Positions 44,764 through 54,484 of a stretch of DNA of 64,000 bases are shown one piece after another. The stretch is taken from the NCBI GenBank assembly GCA_051004015.1, contig JBPCKT010000055.1, forward strand, positions 57,026 to 121,025. Direction: 5' to 3'. A program made the position numbers and the translations under genes. The notes beneath the pieces are model-generated. The model saw only the letters and a program-made list of their open reading frames with translations. It was not told where the DNA came from and ran no database searches. Each line of letters starts with the position of its first letter. Position 1 is the stretch's first letter. This DNA is from SXOA01 sp051004015. Lineage in GTDB: Bacteria; Planctomycetota; Planctomycetia; Pirellulales; Pirellulaceae.

Positions 44764-47673
44764 GTGGCTGTTACTCGCAGGTTTCTCGATTGGACGCGGC
44801 CCGCTCTCGTTTCGGCGGCGGAATGGCTGAGGGAGAAATATCGCCGCAAGGATGAGGCCAGCACGCGAACGCTCGATTTGCGCGGAGCCATCGTACTCGT
44901 TCCTGGTGGACGGGCAAGAAGGCGGCTCCTTGAACTATTGGTGGAGCGAGCAGAAGCCGATGGGCTGGTACTGTTACCTCCGGTTATTACCACCGAGATG
45001 GGTAAACCTGGAGAGGCAGGCCTGCCTGAATTGCTGTATACGCCCAAGCGACCGTTCGCGAGCGAATTAACACAGCTTCTGGCTTGGGCAGCCGCATTAC
45101 GGAAATCGCCGCAGGCCGTTCTCGATAAAGTAATTCCTCATCCGCCGGCAAATGGAGATTTCACACGTTGGCTGGAACTGGCCGAACTTGTCCGTGACCT
45201 TCACACCAAACTCGCCGCCGATGCCCTTCACTTTGGCCATGTTGCCCAAAGAAAAGACGAGATTTCGGGCTATCACGAACAAAGCCGCTGGGAAGCCTTG
45301 CGTAAGATTCAGGATGAATACTTGCGAACGCTGGATGGGCTGAACCAGTGGGATATCCAGACGGCCCGCATTGTCGGTATAGAGCAATGGGAATTCAAAA
45401 CGGAGCGTGACGTCGTCCTGCTCGGCACCGTCGATCTCAACCGGGCGATGCGACTCATCCTCGACCAGGTCGCTGACCGTGTGACGGCACTCATTCATGC
45501 CCCGTTGGAATGGGAAGATCGGTTTGACCAGCACGGCTGCCTGATTCCCGCGGTTTGGAAAGTTGCCCGGCTGCCCATCAACGATGGGCAGATTGAGCGG
45601 GTGGATGGCCCGGCGGACCAGGCGGACGCGGTGACCCGGTGGATGGCGTCGCTGGGGGGAAAGTATCGTAGCGACGAGATTGTGGTCGGCGTGCCGGATG
45701 AGTCCCTGGTGCCGCAGCTCGAGCGGCAACTTGCCCAGTGCGATGTCCCCACGCGCTGGGTCGAGGGGAAGCGAGTCGCCGAGTCGGCCCCCTACAAATT
45801 GCTGGAAGCCGCCACCCGATTCGCCCACCGGCGGCGGTTCGCGGACCTGGCCGCGCTCGTCCGCCATCCCGACGTGGAAGACTGGCTTGAGCCGCAACTT
45901 ACGGCAGCACTCACGAAGCAAAGCAGCCGCGACACGAAACGCGAGCGGCGAGCGGAGGATATTCAGACCGCCCTCGACCTCTTCTACAAAGAGCAATTCG
46001 CCGCCCGCCTCGACCCGAAACGGATCGAAGAGATCAAAGGTGACTGGCCCGCCATTCACGCCCTAGTGATTGCCATTGACCTATGGCTCCGTCCCATCGC
46101 GCAAGAGAGACAACGTCTCTTCGCCTGGGCCGACGGCCTGCGGCTGGTGCTCAAGAACATCTATGGTCATCGGATTCTCAACACCGAAGACGTCGAGGAG
46201 CGCTACCTGCTCAAGGCGTGCGAAGCGATTGAAGAGAGCCTGGAAGCCCTTTCCCTTGTGCCGCCGGAACTAGAGCCGGAAATCACGCTGGGAGAAGCCG
46301 TTCGCTTGGTGCTGCGCCCTCTGGCAAGCACCTCGATCCCTCCGCTCCCCGACCCCGGCGCGGTGGAACTGCTCGGCTGGCTAGAACTAGCCCTGGATGA
46401 TGCTCCGGCATTGGCGGTCACCAGCGTCAACGAAGGTTTCGTCCCCAAATCCACCAGTGGCGATCCGTTTCTCCCCAATGAACTCCGCATGCAACTCGGT
46501 TTGCTCAGTAACGAACGCCGCTACGCCCGCGATGCCTACGCCCTTTCGGTCCTGCTCGCCACCCGGGCCGATTTGCGGCTCATCGTCGGACACCGGGACG
46601 CGGAGAATAACCCCCTCATCCCCAGCCGCCTGCTGTTTGCGACGGACGAGCCTTCCGCTTGCGCCCGGGCTCTGCGCATGTTTGAAAAGCTGGAAGAAGC
46701 CCCGCCGCGCAGGAATCTCCTCTCGACTGACCTCAAACAACGAGACACGTCCAACTTTCAAGTTCCGCTGCCGGCAAAAGATTTCAATCCGCCGGCATTC
46801 CTTTCCGTCTCTCAGTTCAAAGCCTACCTGGCTTGTCACTACCGTTACTACCTCGGGCATGTGCTCTCCCTCGTTTCCCTCAGCGACCAGGCTGCCGAAC
46901 TCGACCCAGCCGCCTTCGGCTCGCTGATTCATGACGTGCTGCAACACTTTGGCCGCACGGACAAAGGAGAAAGGAGCAGCACGCGGCCCGACAAGATTTT
47001 TGCCATCCTTGAAGATCTCCTGGAAAAACTGGCCGCGGCGCGCTATGGCAAGGATGCAGGCCGAGCTGCTCTGCGGTTCCAGGTGGAGCAAGCCCGCATC
47101 CGCCTCAGGGCCTTCGCCGAGTGGCAGGCCCGCCAGACCGACGAAGGCTGGCAGATTGTCCACAGCGAAGACTCTGAAACACAATTGGAATGCAATTTTC
47201 CCACGGACGACGGCCCCATGAAAATCCGCGGCCGCATCGACCGCATCGACCGCCATCAGCATTCCGGCATCTTCCGCGTCCTCGACTACAAGACAGCCGA
47301 CACCGCCAAGGAGCCCCAACAGACACATCTCCAAAGCGACCAATGGATTGATTTGCAGCTCCCCCTCTATCGTTACCTCGTGAAAACGGTGGAGTGGCAA
47401 AAGGGAGCCAGCATCGACGGTCAGGTGCAGCTCGGCTACATCAATCTTCCGAGAGATCAGGCGAGCATGGGCTGCGCCATCGCCGACTGGTCACGGGAAC
47501 AATTGGAGGACGCCGACAAGACTGCTCGCGACGTCATCCACGGCATCACCCACGGGATATTCTTGCCAAAGACGGAGCCGCCGCCGGCATTTAGCGAAGT
47601 CTATGCGGCTATTTGCCAGGACAATCGAATAGGGAAGCGACGACCCTTGCAGGACGAGGAGGCAACATCGTGA
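44764..47673 (+). CDS. addB: AddB-like nuclease/helicase subunit
   Basis: The 969-residue protein starts with GTG. It begins with the inactive helicase-like part (RGAIVLVPGGRARRRLLELL, VITTEMGKPGEAGLPELLY) as in AddB/RexB. The C-terminal PD-(D/E)xK nuclease starts near FLSVSQFKAYLACHYRYYL and has FRVLDYKTAD with D841 and K843. AddB of Bacillus has four cysteines for an iron-sulfur cluster. Here only scattered ones are seen (LACHYR, GCAIAD, AAICQD), so the cluster may be missing. Its stop overlaps the GTG of addA. Together they should form an end-resecting helicase/nuclease like AddAB. Confidence 0.8.
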   Translation: MAVTRRFLDWTRPALVSAAEWLREKYRRKDEASTRTLDLRGAIVLVPGGRARRRLLELLVERAEADGLVLLPPVITTEMGKPGEAGLPELLYTPKRPFASELTQLLAWAAALRKSPQAVLDKVIPHPPANGDFTRWLELAELVRDLHTKLAADALHFGHVAQRKDEISGYHEQSRWEALRKIQDEYLRTLDGLNQWDIQTARIVGIEQWEFKTERDVVLLGTVDLNRAMRLILDQVADRVTALIHAPLEWEDRFDQHGCLIPAVWKVARLPINDGQIERVDGPADQADAVTRWMASLGGKYRSDEIVVGVPDESLVPQLERQLAQCDVPTRWVEGKRVAESAPYKLLEAATRFAHRRRFADLAALVRHPDVEDWLEPQLTAALTKQSSRDTKRERRAEDIQTALDLFYKEQFAARLDPKRIEEIKGDWPAIHALVIAIDLWLRPIAQERQRLFAWADGLRLVLKNIYGHRILNTEDVEERYLLKACEAIEESLEALSLVPPELEPEITLGEAVRLVLRPLASTSIPPLPDPGAVELLGWLELALDDAPALAVTSVNEGFVPKSTSGDPFLPNELRMQLGLLSNERRYARDAYALSVLLATRADLRLIVGHRDAENNPLIPSRLLFATDEPSACARALRMFEKLEEAPPRRNLLSTDLKQRDTSNFQVPLPAKDFNPPAFLSVSQFKAYLACHYRYYLGHVLSLVSLSDQAAELDPAAFGSLIHDVLQHFGRTDKGERSSTRPDKIFAILEDLLEKLAAARYGKDAGRAALRFQVEQARIRLRAFAEWQARQTDEGWQIVHSEDSETQLECNFPTDDGPMKIRGRIDRIDRHQHSGIFRVLDYKTADTAKEPQQTHLQSDQWIDLQLPLYRYLVKTVEWQKGASIDGQVQLGYINLPRDQASMGCAIADWSREQLEDADKTARDVIHGITHGIFLPKTEPPPAFSEVYAAICQDNRIGKRRPLQDEEATS

Positions 47674-50600
47674 CCATTGCCTCTTCAGGATCGGACTCGC
47701 GATTTCCGCACCTCATCATCCGTGCCAGCGCCGGCAGCGGAAAAACCTATCAACTTTCCAGTCGCTTCATCGCCTTGCTTGCCGCGGGGCACTCGGCGGA
47801 TTCGATTCTGGCGACCACCTTCACGCGCAAGGCGGCAGGAGAAATCTTCGACCGGGTCCTCCTGCGACTGGCCGAAGCGGCAGCTGACGAGAACAAGCGA
47901 GCGGAGCTTGCGCGGTCGATTGGCGATGAATCGCTGAGTGCGGCCCGCGTCCGGACTCTCCTGGTCGAAACGCTCGCCAGTCTGCATCGCCTTCGCATCG
48001 GCACGCTGGATAGTTTTTTCATGAAGCTGGCCGGAAGTTTCGCCCTGGAAGTCGGCCTGCCTCCGGGATGGCGGATTGGGGACGAGACGGAAGACCGTGA
48101 GCTCCGCGAAGAAGCGGTCGAAGCCATTCTGGGAGCTGACCGCTCCGAGGAACTGCTGACGCTGTTCCACCTGCTGACAAAGGGAGTGGCCCGTCGCGGC
48201 GTTGGAGAACTGGTGCTGGAGACGGTGACGAGTCTTTACGGCCTGTTCCGCGAAACGGAGCCGGACGCCTGGAGGAAGCTCACGAGCAAGGAGCCGCTGA
48301 AGAAGGAGGAGTTGGCGGGTTTGCTCGAGGAGATGGCAGCTGTTGATCTCTCCACAAACTCGCGCCAACTGAAGGCTCGCGACAGCGATTTGGAATTTGC
48401 CTGGCTGGAGGATTGGGGGACGATTCTCACGAAGGGACTCGGGAGCAAAGTCCTGACTAAGGAGAATACTTTTTACAGCAAGCCGATTCCGCCGGAGCTG
48501 ATTGCCCTCTATCAGAAGCTGCTGGGCCATGTAAACGCCCACTTCGTAAGCCAGGTGATTCGCCAGACGGAAGCGACGCATGACCTGCTGACGAATTTTC
48601 ATGAGCAATACTGGCGACTCAAGCAGGAGAGTGGCAGCTTGCGATTTGACGAAGTGACGCGGGCCTTGGCTGACGCCGCTGCCGCGGTTGCATCGCCGGA
48701 ACAGGTTGCTTTTCGCCTCGATAGTCAGATTGGCCACATCCTGCTGGATGAGTTTCAGGATACGGCCCTGATCCAATGGCAAGTGATTCGCCCGCTGGCC
48801 TTGCGGGTGATGAAAGCCGGCAAACAATCCAGCTCCTTCTTCTGTGTCGGCGACGTCAAGCAGGCCATCTACGGGTGGCGCGGCGGGCAGGCGGAGATGT
48901 TCGAGTCGCTCGATCAGGATTTGCCGGGACTAACCTCTCAGCCCCTCTCGAAAAGTTTTCGTTCCTCCCCAGTCGTTATCGACTTCGTCAACAAGATCTT
49001 CAGCGAGCTGCCGCGGCATCCCAAGCTGGACCATTACCAGGGGGCAGTGGACCAATTCTGCAACGGCTTTCCCAAGCACACCACCACGAGAACCGGCCTG
49101 CCCGGCTACGTCTGCCTGCGAACGGCTCCCCATCCGACCGACGGCGAGAAGCCGCAAGACGAACTGCTCAAGTTCACCGCTCGGCAAGTTGCGGAATTGG
49201 TCGCGACAGCACCGGGGAAGAGCATCGGCATCCTCTGCCGCCGGAATGATGTCGTCGCGCGGCTCATTTATGAGCTGCGAGAACTCAAGGTCGCGGCCAG
49301 CGAAGAAGGAGGCAATCCGCTTATCGATTCTCCGGCCGTGGAACTGGTCATTTCCTTGCTGCAAATCGCCGATCATCCCGGCGACACGGCGGCCCGTTTC
49401 CACGTCGCCTCTTCCCCCATCGCCAAGGAAATTGGCCTCAAAAAGTACGAAGATTCCAAAGCTGCCGCCAAGCTATCGCACGAATTGCGAAGCGAATTGT
49501 TGCACGATGGCTACGGCGCGGCCATTTACCGCTGGGCTCGCCTGCTTGCCCCACACTGCGATGACCGCGACTTATCCCGCCTCCAGCAACTGGTCGAGAT
49601 GGCTTACGACTATCAACCGGATAGCGCGCTCCGCGCGGACGCCTTCATTCGCCTCGTTCAGGAGCAGCGGAAGAGCGATCCTAGCTCCGCGAATGTCCGG
49701 GTGATGACCATTCACCAGGCCAAGGGATTGGAATTTGACGCGGTTTTTCTGCCGGAGCTTGATTCGCGCCTCCTGAACCAGCCGCCAGCGTTCGTCGCCG
49801 GCCGTGATTCACCGCTATCGAGCGTCAATCGCGTCATCCGATATGCCGGTGATGACGTCCAACGTCTGCTGCCTCCGGAATGGCATCAGCTTTTCGGCGA
49901 AGACCGGGACCGCCGTTTGCGAGAGGCACTTTGCACCCTCTACGTCGCAATGACCCGTCCCGTCCATGCTCTCTATCTGATTATTCAGGCACCAGGAGAA
50001 AAGCAGGAGAAGAATCTCCCCAAGACCTGTGCTGGAATGCTTCGCTCGGTCCTCCACCCCGCGCTCAATCCGCTTCCCGATACCATTCTCTTCGAGCAAG
50101 GCGACAGTGACTGGGTGAACTGGCTGCCAAAATCAACTCCTAAAGCCAGCCCAAAAGAACAGCCCGATTCCAAGAGTCGCACTCTCCTGCTCGCTGATTC
50201 CAGCCGACCGACTCGCGGACTGGTTCGGGCCAGTCCCTCAGGTCTCGAAGGCGGAGCTCGCGTGAACCTCGGCCGCCTCCTTGGGGAAAAGTCGGCTTAC
50301 GGCCTGGCCTACGGCAGCCTGATGCACGCCTGGTTCGAAACAATTGAATGGCTCGACGACGGGGCACCGACCGACGGAGACCTCCGCGCCATCGCCGCCG
50401 CGTGCTCCGCCCGCATCGGTGAGCTTCCCACTCGCTCACTGCCGCTCGATGACTTCCGAAAGGCTCTCCGCGGCCCGCGCGTCGCCGCGCTCCTTTCGCG
50501 CCAGCATTATGAGCTTAGTGCGAACGGCAAGCACATCTCGCTCGAAGCCCTCCGCGAGCTCCCCTTCGCCTTCCGCCAGGACGACGAGCTGCTTAGTGGC

Positions 50601-50834
50601 AGCATCGACCGGCTGGTACTCGTGCGGCAGTCGGGTAAACTCACGGCCGCGGAGGTCATCGACTACAAGACGGATACGGTGACTAGCCCCGCCCAGTTGC
50701 CGGAGCTAACAAAGTTCTACCGCCCGCAGTTGGAAGCCTACAAACGGGCTGCGGCGAGAATCACCGGCCTGTCCGCCGACCGCATCACGGCCAAGCTCGT
50801 GTTTTTGTCGGCAGACGAGGTGATCCCGGTTTAG
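47670..50834 (+). CDS. addA: AddA-like UvrD-family helicase/nuclease
   Basis: The GTG at 47670 overlaps the addB stop (GTGA), giving 1,054 residues. It is a superfamily-1 helicase: Walker A SAGSGKT near 20-26, TTFTRKAAGEI, GTLDSFFMKL, ILLDEFQDTALIQW (360-364), FCVGDVKQAIYGWRGG, SFRSSPVV, VMTIHQAKGLEFDAVF and LYVAMTRP. The C-terminus has the nuclease core VIDYKTDT (D998, K1000) followed by YRPQLEAYKRAAARI. This is the AddA/RecB pattern. With AddB it would unwind and trim DNA ends for recombination. It converges on the Rad50-like operon 70 bases further on. Confidence 0.88.
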   Translation: MTIASSGSDSRFPHLIIRASAGSGKTYQLSSRFIALLAAGHSADSILATTFTRKAAGEIFDRVLLRLAEAAADENKRAELARSIGDESLSAARVRTLLVETLASLHRLRIGTLDSFFMKLAGSFALEVGLPPGWRIGDETEDRELREEAVEAILGADRSEELLTLFHLLTKGVARRGVGELVLETVTSLYGLFRETEPDAWRKLTSKEPLKKEELAGLLEEMAAVDLSTNSRQLKARDSDLEFAWLEDWGTILTKGLGSKVLTKENTFYSKPIPPELIALYQKLLGHVNAHFVSQVIRQTEATHDLLTNFHEQYWRLKQESGSLRFDEVTRALADAAAAVASPEQVAFRLDSQIGHILLDEFQDTALIQWQVIRPLALRVMKAGKQSSSFFCVGDVKQAIYGWRGGQAEMFESLDQDLPGLTSQPLSKSFRSSPVVIDFVNKIFSELPRHPKLDHYQGAVDQFCNGFPKHTTTRTGLPGYVCLRTAPHPTDGEKPQDELLKFTARQVAELVATAPGKSIGILCRRNDVVARLIYELRELKVAASEEGGNPLIDSPAVELVISLLQIADHPGDTAARFHVASSPIAKEIGLKKYEDSKAAAKLSHELRSELLHDGYGAAIYRWARLLAPHCDDRDLSRLQQLVEMAYDYQPDSALRADAFIRLVQEQRKSDPSSANVRVMTIHQAKGLEFDAVFLPELDSRLLNQPPAFVAGRDSPLSSVNRVIRYAGDDVQRLLPPEWHQLFGEDRDRRLREALCTLYVAMTRPVHALYLIIQAPGEKQEKNLPKTCAGMLRSVLHPALNPLPDTILFEQGDSDWVNWLPKSTPKASPKEQPDSKSRTLLLADSSRPTRGLVRASPSGLEGGARVNLGRLLGEKSAYGLAYGSLMHAWFETIEWLDDGAPTDGDLRAIAAACSARIGELPTRSLPLDDFRKALRGPRVAALLSRQHYELSANGKHISLEALRELPFAFRQDDELLSGSIDRLVLVRQSGKLTAAEVIDYKTDTVTSPAQLPELTKFYRPQLEAYKRAAARITGLSADRITAKLVFLSADEVIPV

Positions 50835-50904
50835 CCAACCCCGCAGCGCGTGCGCGGCATAGATACATGGCACATGCTTCGGAGTACTTGGATGGGAAGG
50901 ATCG

Positions 50905-51633
50905 CTACGAGGCGGCGCCGTCTGATATTGAGTCATGGGCTTGAGCAGACGCCGTGCAAATTTCGCGGACCTCCACGGAATCTCCATTAACCTCGAACTT
51001 GTATATCTTGTCGGCATATCGCTCAAACAACGACACGTCGTGATGGCTGATCATCAACACCTGGAAACCAAGAGCCCCGCCCGCCTCATGCACGATTTTT
51101 GCGAGGCGCGGCACTAGGTCCGGCCGCAACCAGCAGTCCTGCTCGTCCAAAACCAGGAATCTGCGATGCTGTCGCTCGTCAAGCGTCGTCAGCGCGAATA
51201 GTCGCAGGCCGACGCTCAGGATGTTGATCACCGAGCCTCCTTGGCCGCGCATGATGTCCTCCTTGTTCCCGTCGCGTTCCACCCAGAAATCAACACTCGC
51301 AGTGCCACGGCGAAAATCCGTCTCCGCGCGAAGCTGGATGGGTTGGTCGAGAATCTCTTGCAGTGCGATTGTCAGTTTTTCCTGGACAGTGCCTAGTAGT
51401 TGCTTAAACAACTGTTCGTTGAGCTGTTCCAAGGCAACGGTGACTTTTTCGGCGATGGTCAGGTATTTGTTGAGTTCGCTGAATCTGACGGCAAGGGACC
51501 GGGAACGCTCCACTCGATCTTCCCGCTTATCATTGAGCCTATCAGTTCGCCGGCGAAGTAAGTCCGGTGACACGAGCGCCGGCGGACCGCAGGTCTGGTC
51601 CGGAGCTAAGGTTGCGAGAGTCTCGTCAGCCAT
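50905..51633 (-). CDS. Separate ABC-ATPase C-lobe (Rad50/SbcC C-terminal half)
   Basis: The ATG at 51633 forms a TGATG link with the upstream stop; a GTG three bases before is possible. The 242-residue protein has no Walker A but has the other Rad50-type half: a helical lead (QLNEQLFKQLLGTVQEKLTI), the signature region RGQGGSVINILSVGLRLFAL at 129-148, Walker B and catalytic Glu FLVLDE at 159-164, and the H-loop MISHHD near 196-198. Such a chain can form an ATPase only with an N-lobe, which is encoded three genes upstream. The coiled coil that normally joins the two halves is absent here. Confidence 0.8.
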   Translation of the reverse strand: MADETLATLAPDQTCGPPALVSPDLLRRRTDRLNDKREDRVERSRSLAVRFSELNKYLTIAEKVTVALEQLNEQLFKQLLGTVQEKLTIALQEILDQPIQLRAETDFRRGTASVDFWVERDGNKEDIMRGQGGSVINILSVGLRLFALTTLDERQHRRFLVLDEQDCWLRPDLVPRLAKIVHEAGGALGFQVLMISHHDVSLFERYADKIYKFEVNGDSVEVREICTASAQAHDSISDGAAS

Positions 51634-51974
51634 CACGATTGTTCTCCAGGAGTTTCCGGTTCGTTTTCGCTCGCCGCAAACTTCTGCTCGACTGCTGCCA
51701 GTTCCTTCTCGATGCGATCGAGGTCGGCCTGGTACTGCCGCCGCTTCGCATCATTCTCCGACTTCATCGAATCGAGTTTGCGTCGAAGCTCCTCGACATC
51801 GTCCGTGCCGTATTTCTCGCGGCCTTCCTTCTTGAGCTCATCCAGCCGTTTAGTCGCGTTTGTCAGATTGGTGTCGGCTACGGTTTTCTGCCGATCCAAC
51901 TGTTGGTAGCGCTTCTGCAAGTCCTCGATGCTTTGGACGTCTGTTGTTCTGCTCTCTTTAACGGGCTGTTTCAT
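51633..51974 (-). CDS. Short coiled-coil protein of the split Rad50/Mre11 operon
   Basis: A 113-residue, highly charged protein that should be almost entirely coiled coil (SIEDLQKRYQQLDRQKTVAD through LDRIEKELAAVEQKFAAS). Its start overlaps the end of the Mre11-like gene by 17 bases, and its stop is linked to the ATPase C-lobe. It may supply part of the missing arm that would connect the C-lobe with the hook, or act as a linker between subunits. No enzyme motif is present. Confidence 0.7.
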   Translation of the reverse strand: MKQPVKESRTTDVQSIEDLQKRYQQLDRQKTVADTNLTNATKRLDELKKEGREKYGTDDVEELRRKLDSMKSENDAKRRQYQADLDRIEKELAAVEQKFAASENEPETPGEQS

Positions 51975-52917
51975 CCAACACCTCCTTTGCCAAGATCCTA
52001 ATTTCGTCCGCTACGTCCGGCTCAAACTGCTGCAGATTGTTCTGCAAGAATTCCATGATCCCCGCGCCGCCCGCTGTTCGCCGGGCCTGCAACTCCGCCA
52101 AGCCGGACACGAACGCCGATGCTCCCCCGCTGCCGGCCGGCTCCACCAGCACTTCGTGAAACACTTCCTCGAACGGCCGATGAGGAATTTGGATATGTTC
52201 CACCTGATAACCGGCGGGAGTCACGTCGACCCGCAGAGCTGCGGGCACGTGGTCGCGGCTGGCGTCGCTGCGCGAGCGGCGGCTGATGTTTCCGGGGGTC
52301 AGCCACAACGTGCTGCCGGTCTGAACGTTGTCAAGTTTGCGATGAATGTGGCCATTGATCACCAGGTCGATCCCGTCGATCTCGCGGGGGGTGAAGCGTC
52401 CCTCGTCATAACCAGGAATGAGAATATCGTGGTGCGCCAGCCAAATCACCAGGGGGGAACCGCTGTTTGAAGATTCTACCGTCCTCTCGAATCTCGTGGG
52501 GAATTCTTGACGGTAGGAGGATCCGCCAATGATCGTGCTCCTGCCGCCAACGGTTCCACGCCAGGGATTTTCGCCGCTGACCAGGCGGATGCGGCCGGCA
52601 GTGACCAGCAAGCTCAGCGAATCGTCCGGCGTGAGCTCTGGGTGGTAGTGAACGTCATGATTCCCGTATAAACCAAGCACTTCGCCTTGCAGCAATCGCA
52701 AGAGCCGATCGATGAGCCAGTTGGGGTTGTCGCGCGGCTTGTCGAAAGTGTCACCTAGCAAAGCCGGCAATAGCCGATGGCTGGCGGCGTAGTCGAGGCA
52801 CCAGGCGAGCTTTTCGAGGATAACGTTGGGATAGTCGTCCTTGCGGAATCCTGGCTGCCGCCCTTCCAGGTGGGGATCGCCTATCACGAGTAAACCAACA
52901 TAATTCTGGTCAGGCAT
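51958..52917 (-). CDS. Mre11/SbcD-like metallophosphoesterase
   Basis: The 319-residue protein has the five phosphoesterase motifs of Mre11/SbcD: IGDPHLEG (D14, H16), LLGDTFDK (D56), LYGNHDVHYHPE (N86, H87, D88), WLAHHDI (162-163) and INGHIHRKLD (H190, H192). These bind two Mn2+ and support exo/endonuclease action. The C-terminal part has the helices expected to hold the ATPase (FLQNNLQQFEPDVADEIRIL). The start overlaps the N-lobe gene by eight bases, and the 3' end overlaps the coiled-coil gene. Context and motifs point to the nuclease of a Rad50-type complex. Confidence 0.82.
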   Translation of the reverse strand: MPDQNYVGLLVIGDPHLEGRQPGFRKDDYPNVILEKLAWCLDYAASHRLLPALLGDTFDKPRDNPNWLIDRLLRLLQGEVLGLYGNHDVHYHPELTPDDSLSLLVTAGRIRLVSGENPWRGTVGGRSTIIGGSSYRQEFPTRFERTVESSNSGSPLVIWLAHHDILIPGYDEGRFTPREIDGIDLVINGHIHRKLDNVQTGSTLWLTPGNISRRSRSDASRDHVPAALRVDVTPAGYQVEHIQIPHRPFEEVFHEVLVEPAGSGGASAFVSGLAELQARRTAGGAGIMEFLQNNLQQFEPDVADEIRILAKEVLDETAR

Positions 52918-54484
52918 GGGTGTGTCCTCCTAGCCCCGCCGCCGTTCGAGCGAAAACGGCATCGGCATTCAGCGTGTTCCCGCAAATCGGACACTCGCTT
53001 CCTTCGGCCCGCTCTCGCAATTCGTCCTCGGCCTGTTGCACCTCGGACTCAGCCAGCAACGCTTTCGCCTGAGTTGTCTGAACTTGCTCCGCGGCGAGCT
53101 CGAACTGGAAAACAGCCTGGGCCAGGTTTGACAGATCGGCAGGAACCGGAGGCTCCGCCACGAACGCCAGTGAAGAATAGAGTGCCTGTCCACGATCGCG
53201 CTGAAACGAAGCCCTGGCAAGCGATGCAACGAACATCGCTAGGGCCACTTCATCGAGCATTTGGCAGAGTGGCGCAACCGCTTGGAGAACAATCACCTCA
53301 CGGGTCGCCACTGCGAAGCCACGGGTCGACATTTTCAGGCAGCCGATAAGTTGTTGCAGCTCTCTTATGTCGGCAAGCAGTGGCGGGCCAGTCAGGCCCG
53401 AGAATGTTGCTTGTTCCTGCCGGCTGCGCTCGACGGTCTCACCCAGCAAGGCTATCCCCCGCCTAATTGCGGAAAGTGAAGCGACATCCTCCAGGTGCGG
53501 TGGCAAGGGCAGCTCCTGGAGCGCGGCCGCGCGCGATGCGGCTGCGGAACGACGACTCTCGGCGAGTTGTAGCGAATGGATCAGTCCTGAAATGTATTCC
53601 GTCTTTGCAAATTCCGGTGGAGCGCCCAGATCCCCAAGAACGGCTGCACGCGACTCTCCGCTTTCGCAGCGTGTCACTTCCTTCGAGATTTCGGCGATCA
53701 ACCGTGCAAAGGGTTCGCTATCATCCAGGACGGGAGGAGCCGCCAGCTCGGACAGCGCTTCCGCGAACGCCATATTTTGGACAGCTTCAGCAATTTGGAT
53801 CTCCAGCGCTTCCACGAGGCACACGGCTTCTTTGTGCCAGGCATCAAATCTACCGAGTTCAATATAGTCGCGTTCTGCGATCTCCACCTGTTCGTCAATG
53901 TGAACAACCGGCTGCAAAAACTCCAGATGTTCGTTGACAGTCTTGGACTCCGCCTCCAAACGACTTTTCTCTTTCTGCCGGTCGCCTAACCTTTCCTTAT
54001 GGAGTTTTTGCATCCCCACCAATTTGATCGCGTCCGAGGACGACGCGAAAAAACGAGCGGCATTAGCCGGCGATTTCAACAAGAAAATGGGAGACTTTTG
54101 TTCGCCGAAGTGGACGTCGAAGTCGGAGTCGGAACCGGTCTCGGAATCCACCTTTGGCAATCGCAGCGCCTGATGGAGCTCGCCAGGAATCCCCCCTCGC
54201 CTGAGGCGGTCGAAGACCTGGCCGTCAATGATGTAGCTTGGTGAGTTCTTTCGCCGCCACACGACGCTGTGGCCATCATCGGTTTGCACACTTACCGAAC
54301 ATTCACGTTCGCCGTGACGCAGCACGTGCGTGGCAGTCTCGTTCTGACAGAGGATTTGCATCGCTGCCACGACCGCGCTCTTGCCGACATTATTCGGCCC
54401 CACCAGCACGGTCAGTCCCGCCGACGGCTCGATTACCGTATGTCGGTGTGACATGAAGTTAGTGAGTTCGATGCGAGTTATCAT
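52910..54484 (-). CDS. Rad50/SMC-type ATPase N-lobe ending in a zinc hook
   Basis: The start at ATG 54484 gives 524 residues. The N-terminus is typical of Rad50/RecF (ITRIELTNFMSHRHTVIEPS), with Walker A GPNNVGKS at 29-36 and a Q-loop-like FGEQKSPIFLL. Helical coiled-coil sequence (LHKERLGDRQKEKSRLEAES onward) makes up most of the rest. The chain ends 23 residues after a CPIC motif (C498, C501), the zinc-hook motif that lies in the middle of normal Rad50/SbcC. No Walker B is present. It thus appears to be only the first half of a Rad50, with the second half encoded downstream. Confidence 0.82.
   Translation of the reverse strand: MITRIELTNFMSHRHTVIEPSAGLTVLVGPNNVGKSAVVAAMQILCQNETATHVLRHGERECSVSVQTDDGHSVVWRRKNSPSYIIDGQVFDRLRRGGIPGELHQALRLPKVDSETGSDSDFDVHFGEQKSPIFLLKSPANAARFFASSSDAIKLVGMQKLHKERLGDRQKEKSRLEAESKTVNEHLEFLQPVVHIDEQVEIAERDYIELGRFDAWHKEAVCLVEALEIQIAEAVQNMAFAEALSELAAPPVLDDSEPFARLIAEISKEVTRCESGESRAAVLGDLGAPPEFAKTEYISGLIHSLQLAESRRSAAASRAAALQELPLPPHLEDVASLSAIRRGIALLGETVERSRQEQATFSGLTGPPLLADIRELQQLIGCLKMSTRGFAVATREVIVLQAVAPLCQMLDEVALAMFVASLARASFQRDRGQALYSSLAFVAEPPVPADLSNLAQAVFQFELAAEQVQTTQAKALLAESEVQQAEDELRERAEGSECPICGNTLNADAVFARTAAGLGGHTHA

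Noticed and set aside
46387..47400. Minus-strand open frame of 337 codons
   Set aside because: It is antisense to the nuclease part of addB and has no recognisable domain.
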